64,000 nucleotides of DNA from JAJZRJ01 sp040757055 (GTDB lineage Bacteria > Desulfobacterota > Desulfobulbia > Desulfobulbales > Desulfurivibrionaceae). Shown one piece after another: positions 59,179 through 64,000 of this stretch. Positions within the stretch are counted from its first letter, which is position 1. Each line of letters opens with the position of its first letter. A program made the translations under genes and the position numbers. The DNA lies in NCBI GenBank assembly GCA_040757055.1, contig JBFLXY010000004.1, positions 124,001-188,000 on the forward strand, given 5' to 3'. The notes under the pieces were generated by a model. It saw nothing but the letters and a program-made list of their open reading frames with translations, did not search any database and had not been told where the DNA came from.

Positions 59179-59874
59179 ATGGCCCGATCCGCGCTCGCAT
59201 CCGTCGTCCTGCTGGCCTTGCTGACCGGCTGCACCACCACCGGTACGCCGCCGCCCGCCCTGCCCGAGCGCTACAGCCTGCCGGAATCGCGCCCGCCGCA
59301 ACAGGCGCCGGCCGAGGGCGCCATCTACAACAGCGCCACCGGCCTCAATCTCTATAAGGATACCCGGGCCAGCGCGGTGGGTGACATCATCCTGGTGCGC
59401 ATCGTCGAGACCTCCAGCGGCAAGAAGGAGGCAAAAACCAAGACCGAGCGGGAATCATCGGTCTCGGGCGGGGTCTCCTCCTTCTTCGGCTTCGAGCAAT
59501 GGCTGGCCGAACGCAACAGCCGCTTTTCGCCCTCGGCCACCGAGGTCCAGGCCACTCTCACCAACGACTACGACGGCAAGGGCAACACCGAAAGAAAAAG
59601 CGACGTCAAGGCGACCATCTCGGCCAGGGTGATCGAAAAGACCATGGACGGCAACCTGGTGATCCGCGGCTACCAGGAGGTGCGGGTCAACAACGAAACC
59701 CAGACCCTGATCCTCTCGGGCATCATCCGGCCCAGCGACATCTCGGCGGACAACGCCGTGCTCTCTTCGCGGATCGCCGATGCCCGCATCGAATACAGCG
59801 GTCAGGGCGTCATCGGCGACAAGCAGCAGCCCGGCTGGCTCGCCCGCGCCTTCGACGTGATCTGGCCGTTCTGA
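59179..59874 (+). CDS. flgH: Flagellar L-ring lipoprotein FlgH
   Basis: A 231-residue outer-membrane lipoprotein: lipobox LLTGC (Cys18) and the FlgH patterns SAVGDIILVRIVETSSGKKE, DGNLVIRGYQEVRVNNETQT and SSRIADARIEYSGQGVIGD. Start ATG 59179 has GAGGAGG upstream; a longer frame reaching into flgA is a shadow. Confidence 0.97.
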   Translation: MARSALASVVLLALLTGCTTTGTPPPALPERYSLPESRPPQQAPAEGAIYNSATGLNLYKDTRASAVGDIILVRIVETSSGKKEAKTKTERESSVSGGVSSFFGFEQWLAERNSRFSPSATEVQATLTNDYDGKGNTERKSDVKATISARVIEKTMDGNLVIRGYQEVRVNNETQTLILSGIIRPSDISADNAVLSSRIADARIEYSGQGVIGDKQQPGWLARAFDVIWPF

Positions 59875-59970
59875 TGGCCGGAAATTTCTGCCGGGCACCC
59901 GGGGAGGGCGGAAAACCTGTCACAAAGAGAACTCATTGAAAAAACAAGATTAATCTCGGTCGGCAGGGGG

Positions 59971-59987
59971 TGGCATACCCCTTGCTT
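59971..59987 (+). promoter_or_regulatory. Sigma-54 promoter of flgI-flgJ-flgN-flgK
   Basis: TGGCATACCCCTTGCTT, matching TGGCAY-N5-TTGCTT with GG (59972-59973) and GC (59984-59985) 10 bp apart, 43 bp before the flgI ATG. The rest of the 155-bp gap has no other feature. Confidence 0.85.
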
Positions 59988-60029
59988 CTTTGCCTGACCA
60001 GAAACCCCAATGGAGAATCAGGTGTTGCC

Positions 60030-61127
60030 ATGAACCAACCGATTGCAGCGAGCTCCAAAACCTTCGCCTCACTTGTGGCCCTGCTTGCGGCCCTGCTGCT
60101 CGCCGCCGCCCCGGCCATGGCCGCCCGCATCAAGGACCTTGCCGCGGTCAAGGGCGTGCGCGACAACCAGTTGGTGGGCTACGGCATCGTGGTGGGCCTG
60201 AACGGCACCGGCGACGGCAAGAACGCCGCCTTCACCGGCAACGGACTGGCCAGCCTCATGCGCAACATGGGGGTCAAGATCGATCCCCAGGAGGTCAAGG
60301 TGAAGAATGTGGCCAGCGTCATCGTCACCGCCAAGCTGCCGCCCTTTGTCAAGGCAGGCCAGACCATCGACGTCACCCTTTCCTCGGTGGGGGATGCCTC
60401 CTCCCTCCAGGGCGGTACCCTGCTTGCCACCCCGCTCAAAGGACTCGACAACGAGATCTATGCCATCGCCCAGGGGGCGATCAGCATCGGTGGCTTCGAG
60501 GTCCAGGGCGGAGCCCAGGCCGGCCGCCAGAAAAATCATCTCACCGTCGCCCGCATCCCGGCCGGCGCCACGGTGGAGCGGGAGGTGCCCCTCTCCTTTG
60601 CCGCCAGGAAAACCTTGGCCATCACCCTCGGCAGCCCCGACTTCACCACGGCCATCCGGATGGCGGGTGCCATCAACCAGTCCCTGGAGGGCAACTATGC
60701 CACGGCCAGAGACGGCGCCACCGTCGAGGTTGCGGTTCCGCAGCAGTTCAAGGACCGGGAAATCGCCCTGCTCGCCACCCTCGAAAACCTGGAGGTCACG
60801 CCGGACCGCACCGCCAGGGTCGTGCTCGACGAGCGGACCGGCACCGTGGTGATGGGCGAAAACGTGCGGCTGACCGCCCTGGCCCTCTCCCACGGCAACC
60901 TGAGCCTGCAGATCACCCCCAGGCCGCCGGCCACGCCGCCATCTCCGGAAAAGGTCATGGCCGCCGGCGAAAACGGCCAGAAGCTGGTGAATTTCGCCGA
61001 AGGCACCTCCCTGGGCGAGGTGGTCCGGGCATTGAACGCCGTCGGCGTCGCCCCGCGCGACCTCATCGCCATCTTCCAGACCATGAAGGCGTCCGGCGCC
61101 CTGCAGGCCGAACTGGAAATCATCTAG
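60030..61127 (+). CDS. flgI: Flagellar P-ring protein FlgI
   Basis: A 365-residue periplasmic protein with signal peptide (LVALLAALLLAAAPAMAARI) and the FlgI core ARIKDLAAVKGVRDNQLVGY, GIVVGLNGTGDG, TLSSVGDASSLQGGTLLATP and AAGENGQKLVNFAEGTSLGE. Start at 60030 chosen from the signal peptide. Confidence 0.97.
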   Translation: MNQPIAASSKTFASLVALLAALLLAAAPAMAARIKDLAAVKGVRDNQLVGYGIVVGLNGTGDGKNAAFTGNGLASLMRNMGVKIDPQEVKVKNVASVIVTAKLPPFVKAGQTIDVTLSSVGDASSLQGGTLLATPLKGLDNEIYAIAQGAISIGGFEVQGGAQAGRQKNHLTVARIPAGATVEREVPLSFAARKTLAITLGSPDFTTAIRMAGAINQSLEGNYATARDGATVEVAVPQQFKDREIALLATLENLEVTPDRTARVVLDERTGTVVMGENVRLTALALSHGNLSLQITPRPPATPPSPEKVMAAGENGQKLVNFAEGTSLGEVVRALNAVGVAPRDLIAIFQTMKASGALQAELEII

Positions 61128-61139
61128 GAGAGAGGGCCC

Positions 61140-61442
61140 ATGAAGATCACCACCACCCCGCCGCTCCTGCTCAAGAAAAACACCACCCCGGCCGATACGC
61201 TCAAAGAGAAAAAACTGCGCCAGGCCTGTGCCGACTTCGAGGCGATCATCCTGGAGAAGAACCTGCGCCTCGGCCGCGAAAGCGTGCCGGGAGGAGGCAT
61301 TCTCGGCGGCGGCTTCGCCGAGGAGATGTACCGCTCCATGTACGATCACGAACTGGCGAAAAAGATGTCCCAGGGCAAGGGCATGGGGTTCGGCGAGACG
61401 CTCTACCGCCAGATCAGGAACCAGCACCCCATCAAAAAATAG
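61140..61442 (+). CDS. flgJ: FlgJ-like rod-binding protein (no muramidase domain)
   Basis: A 100-residue protein with only the N-terminal rod-binding domain: LRQACADFEAIILEKNLRLG, GGGFAEEMYRSMYDHELAKK and GFGETLYRQI. The peptidoglycan hydrolase half of E. coli FlgJ is missing, as in many deltaproteobacterial lineages, so a separate hydrolase is needed. AGGAGAGAGGGCC precedes the ATG. Confidence 0.93.
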   Translation: MKITTTPPLLLKKNTTPADTLKEKKLRQACADFEAIILEKNLRLGRESVPGGGILGGGFAEEMYRSMYDHELAKKMSQGKGMGFGETLYRQIRNQHPIKK

Positions 61443-61457
61443 GACGACGCGCACGCC

Positions 61458-61991
61458 ATGACCACCGCAACCGCCACGGAAAAAACCGCCGCCATCCCGC
61501 CCCGCCTCTTTGAGGCCCTGGAGCAGGAGATAACCCTTTCCGGCGAGATGCTCGCCCTGCTCGACGAGGAAAAGGCGATTCTGACGGCAGTGGACGTGCA
61601 GAACCTCCTCGCCCTCTCCCGCCGGAAAAACAACCTGCTGGGCCGCATCCAGGCCCTGGATGCACTCCTGGCGGAAATGGCCGGCCAACTGCTGGCGGGC
61701 ACCGCCGAAAAAGCGAGCCTCACCGGCGTCATCACCCGCGTGGCCTGCGGCGGGGAGCGCGACCGCCTGATCGCCCTGCGCCAGCGGCTGCTCTCGCTGC
61801 GTGAGGAAATCATCAGCAAAAACACCATCAACCGGCTGTTCGCCGAGGACACCCAGCGCTGCCTCAACGACGCCATCACGCTCATCACCTCCGCCCTCAC
61901 CGAGGGCCATGACTCCTACCAGCGGGGCAAGGGCACCGGCAAGCGACCGCCTTCCGCCAGCCGGCCCGCCCTGATCAGCAGGGCGGTATAA
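61458..61991 (+). CDS. flgN: Flagellar chaperone FlgN
   Basis: A 177-residue, mostly helical protein: LFEALEQEITLSGEMLALLD, EEKAILTAVDVQNLLALSRR, fitting the FlgN/FliT-like chaperone family that guards FlgK and FlgL before export. Located immediately before flgK, 5-bp gap, as usual. Identification rests partly on position. Confidence 0.88.
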   Translation: MTTATATEKTAAIPPRLFEALEQEITLSGEMLALLDEEKAILTAVDVQNLLALSRRKNNLLGRIQALDALLAEMAGQLLAGTAEKASLTGVITRVACGGERDRLIALRQRLLSLREEIISKNTINRLFAEDTQRCLNDAITLITSALTEGHDSYQRGKGTGKRPPSASRPALISRAV

Positions 61992-61996
61992 TAGCC

Positions 61997-64000
61997 ATGG
62001 CCGGCGTTTCCCACGTCCTCAGCATCGCCAAGGAGGCGCTGCTCGCCCACCAGCTCTCCATCCAGGTGGCATCCCACAACGTGTCCAACGTGGACACCCA
62101 GGGGTATACCCGCCAGTCGCTGCGGCTCACCCCCAACGAGGCCACCCCCATCGCCGCCGGCAGCCTGGGCGGCGGCGTGCGCGGCGACTTCATCGCCCGC
62201 GCCTACGACCGTTTCATGACCGAGCGCATCAACAATCAGCAGTCCCTGCTCGGCAACCTGCAGGCCCAGGAGCAGTCGCTGCGGGTGGTGGAAACCATCT
62301 TCAACGAGGCCCAGGGGCTCGCCCTGAACGACCTCCTGAACCAGTTCTGGGCCTCGTGGCAGGACCTGACTAACAACCCGGAGGTGCTGGCCACCCGCCA
62401 GGGAGTGGTGCAGGCCGGCCAGCTGCTGGCGGACCAGCTCCACACCATGACCGCCGAGATCATCCGTACCCGCCAGGACATCGGCATCAACCTGGACACC
62501 GCGGTGGAGGACGTCAACTCCCTCACCCAGCAGATCGCCGCCCTGAACGTCCAGATCACCACCGCCGAAGGGCCGAAGGCCTCGGCCAACGACCTGCGCG
62601 ACCGCCGCGACGAACTGATCAGGGAACTCTCCAGCCTGCTGGACATCACCTATTTTGAAAACAGCGTGGGCCAGTACACCGTGCTCATGGCCGACGGCCA
62701 CTCCCTGGTGGAAACCGACGAGCACTGGCGGGTGGACTGGAGCAACAACCAGCTCTACTGGGTCAACCAGGACATCAACGGCAACGAGACCAAGCGGGCC
62801 GTCGGCTCCGGCGCCGAACTGGGCGGCAAGATCGGCGGCTGGCTCGAAATCCGCAGCGAACTCACGGAAAACGACCCAACCAACTTCATGGGCCGCCTCG
62901 ATGCCCTGACCAACTCGCTCATCCGGGAGCTGAACCAGCAGCACACCCAGGGCGTGGGCCTCCTGCGCTTCGACAGCGCCCTGACCGGGGCGGAAACCGC
63001 CAAGAACACCGCGGTCATCACCGGCACCGTGGCCGCCGCCAACGCGGCTACCTCCATTGCCGCCGGCACCATCACCATCAACGACCGGAGCATCGGGGCC
63101 ATTGCCGGCGGCACGGCGGTGAACGGCCTGGCCATGACCAAGGCCGCCAACGCGGTGGACGCCATCAACAAGGCGATCACCGGCGCCACGGCCAGGCTGA
63201 CGACCCTGGTGGCAGGGGTTGCCGTGGATGCCGCCAACATCCAGGCCGGCGACGCCATCAGCTTCACGGTGAACGGCGCCGCCGTCAGCTACACGGTGGT
63301 GGCCGGCGATGTGGGCAACAACGCCACCTTTGCCGCCAATCTGGCCGCCGAGGTCAATGCCGACCTGGCCGCCTACAACGCCACCACCAGCAACCTGCCG
63401 CCCGGAGTGACGGTCAAGGCCCGGGTCGGCGACACCACCAACGGCGGGCCGCTCAATGCGCTGGTCTTTTACAACGAAAATGCCGGCGACGACTCTGCCA
63501 TCACCATCGACAACCTGAGCGGCACCTTCGGCGGCGCGGCCACCACCTCGGACCTCGGCCTCGACGGCCTTGATGGCAACACCTACAGCGCCGACGCCAC
63601 CCACAACACCGGCGAGATCACCCTCTTTGCCACCTCGCCGCTGCGGGTCGAGGCCGGCAACGACGACACCTACCTGGCCCAGCTCGGCCTCGACTCGGTC
63701 AGCGGCGACACCGTTGCCAACGACGGCAAGTTCACCTACAACCCCAGCGCCAACGACCCGGTGCTCATCCAGGGCTACCAGTACGCCAATGAACTGGTGG
63801 GCGACGGCGGCAGCTTCGACCTCTGGCTCTACAACCGCGACGGCTCGCTGGCCCTGCCCCAGGCGGTCACCGTCTCCACCGCCCGGCTCTACAGCCTTCA
63901 GGATGCGGTGGACGCCATCAACAACGCGGTGGTCAATGCCGCCGGCGCCGGAAACACCTGGGTGACCGCCACCATCAGCCAGAACCGTATCGTGCTGACC
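61997..64000 (+). CDS. flgK: Flagellar hook-associated protein FlgK, 3'-truncated by window end
   Basis: The frame is open for 668 codons to the last base without a stop. N-terminus: LSIAKEALLAHQLSIQVASH, NVSNVDTQGYTRQSLRL, then FWASWQDLTNNPEVLATRQG and DLRDRRDELIRELSSLLDIT, all FlgK. Residues about 330-660 are an Ala/Thr/Gly/Asn-rich insertion with repeated ITINDRS/ISFTVNGAAVSYTVVAGD and LQDAVDAINNAVVNA pieces, resembling flagellin hypervariable domains. Typical FlgK has 450-700 residues, and the C-terminal D0/D1 part is still to come, so this one is long. Confidence 0.95.
   Translation, partial: MAGVSHVLSIAKEALLAHQLSIQVASHNVSNVDTQGYTRQSLRLTPNEATPIAAGSLGGGVRGDFIARAYDRFMTERINNQQSLLGNLQAQEQSLRVVETIFNEAQGLALNDLLNQFWASWQDLTNNPEVLATRQGVVQAGQLLADQLHTMTAEIIRTRQDIGINLDTAVEDVNSLTQQIAALNVQITTAEGPKASANDLRDRRDELIRELSSLLDITYFENSVGQYTVLMADGHSLVETDEHWRVDWSNNQLYWVNQDINGNETKRAVGSGAELGGKIGGWLEIRSELTENDPTNFMGRLDALTNSLIRELNQQHTQGVGLLRFDSALTGAETAKNTAVITGTVAAANAATSIAAGTITINDRSIGAIAGGTAVNGLAMTKAANAVDAINKAITGATARLTTLVAGVAVDAANIQAGDAISFTVNGAAVSYTVVAGDVGNNATFAANLAAEVNADLAAYNATTSNLPPGVTVKARVGDTTNGGPLNALVFYNENAGDDSAITIDNLSGTFGGAATTSDLGLDGLDGNTYSADATHNTGEITLFATSPLRVEAGNDDTYLAQLGLDSVSGDTVANDGKFTYNPSANDPVLIQGYQYANELVGDGGSFDLWLYNRDGSLALPQAVTVSTARLYSLQDAVDAINNAVVNAAGAGNTWVTATISQNRIVLT

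Noticed and set aside
60069..63604. 613- and 562-codon open frames on the minus strand
   Set aside because: Antisense to flgI through flgK; Gly/Val/Asp/His-rich shadow composition.

Overview
The window is a GC-rich (middle part visibly AT-richer) bacterial chromosome fragment with no rRNA or tRNA. The organism is a Gram-negative, probably anaerobic bacterium: lipid A/KDO-type kdsD, outer-membrane polysaccharide export, P- and L-ring flagellar genes, sigma-54-type flagellar promoters, a four-cysteine (Fe-S type) PurF and an HdrC/MvhD/MetV cassette together point to Desulfobacterota, most likely a Desulfobulbales-like lineage. The taxon is inference from gene families, not from a marker gene.

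Layout. 1-4.0 kb: 3' part of purF, kdsD, then a promoter-led HdrC-like/MvhD/MetV operon closed by a strong terminator. 4.1-6.2 kb: biotin genes bioD and a fused bioH-bioC. 6.4-8.3 kb: three envelope genes (SurA/PpiC-like foldase, HAMP membrane protein without output domain, exported zincin). 8.3-18 kb: an exopolysaccharide assembly operon read leftwards (WbaP-type priming transferase; FecR protein, outer-membrane barrel, Wza, Wzc tyrosine kinase, PHP phosphatase, Wzy/ligase-TPR). 18.2-22.4 kb: GDP-L-fucose supply (manC, gmd, fcl) interrupted by a Phd/VapC module. 22.6-25.9 kb: two AAA/DUF4143 ATPases with apparently leaderless promoters and a ParDE module. 25.9-40.5 kb: a tightly overlapping glycan locus (asnB, UDP-xylose synthase, six glycosyltransferases, Wzx, Wzy, two FkbM and one class I methyltransferase). 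40.5-45 kb: a toxin-antitoxin island (HigBA, ParE-like/addiction module, MntA, MNT/HEPN, DUF433, VapBC). 45.3-50.7 kb: comEA-like gene, UDP-GlcNAc epimerase and dehydrogenase, a small membrane protein, an epimerase remnant and glmS. 50.9-56.4 kb: nifS, nadA, an HPF/cold-shock fusion, nagZ, queC, sfsA. 56.4-64 kb: flagellar rod, ring and hook-junction genes (FlhB-like, flgF, G, A, H, I, J, N, K), flgK running off the end.

How parts work together. glmS, the two UDP-GlcNAc enzymes, manC-gmd-fcl and UXS would supply UDP-HexNAc(A), GDP-fucose and UDP-xylose; WbaP starts the lipid-linked unit; the glycosyltransferases and methyltransferases extend and decorate it; Wzx/Wzy flip and polymerise; Wzc/PHP phosphatase/Wza/barrel control length and export.

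The most unusual signal is a family of intergenic elements, about nine copies between 18 and 44 kb, built from degenerate 7-bp repeats (CTGAGNN and AGGAGTG types) around an ACGGCCGT palindrome, three of them preceded by a conserved 43-bp block. They sit at nearly every joint between toxin-antitoxin, DUF4143 and glycan genes. The second is the pair of DUF4143 ATPase genes whose -10 boxes place the transcript start at the ATG, one with an 18-bp perfect inverted repeat inside its promoter.
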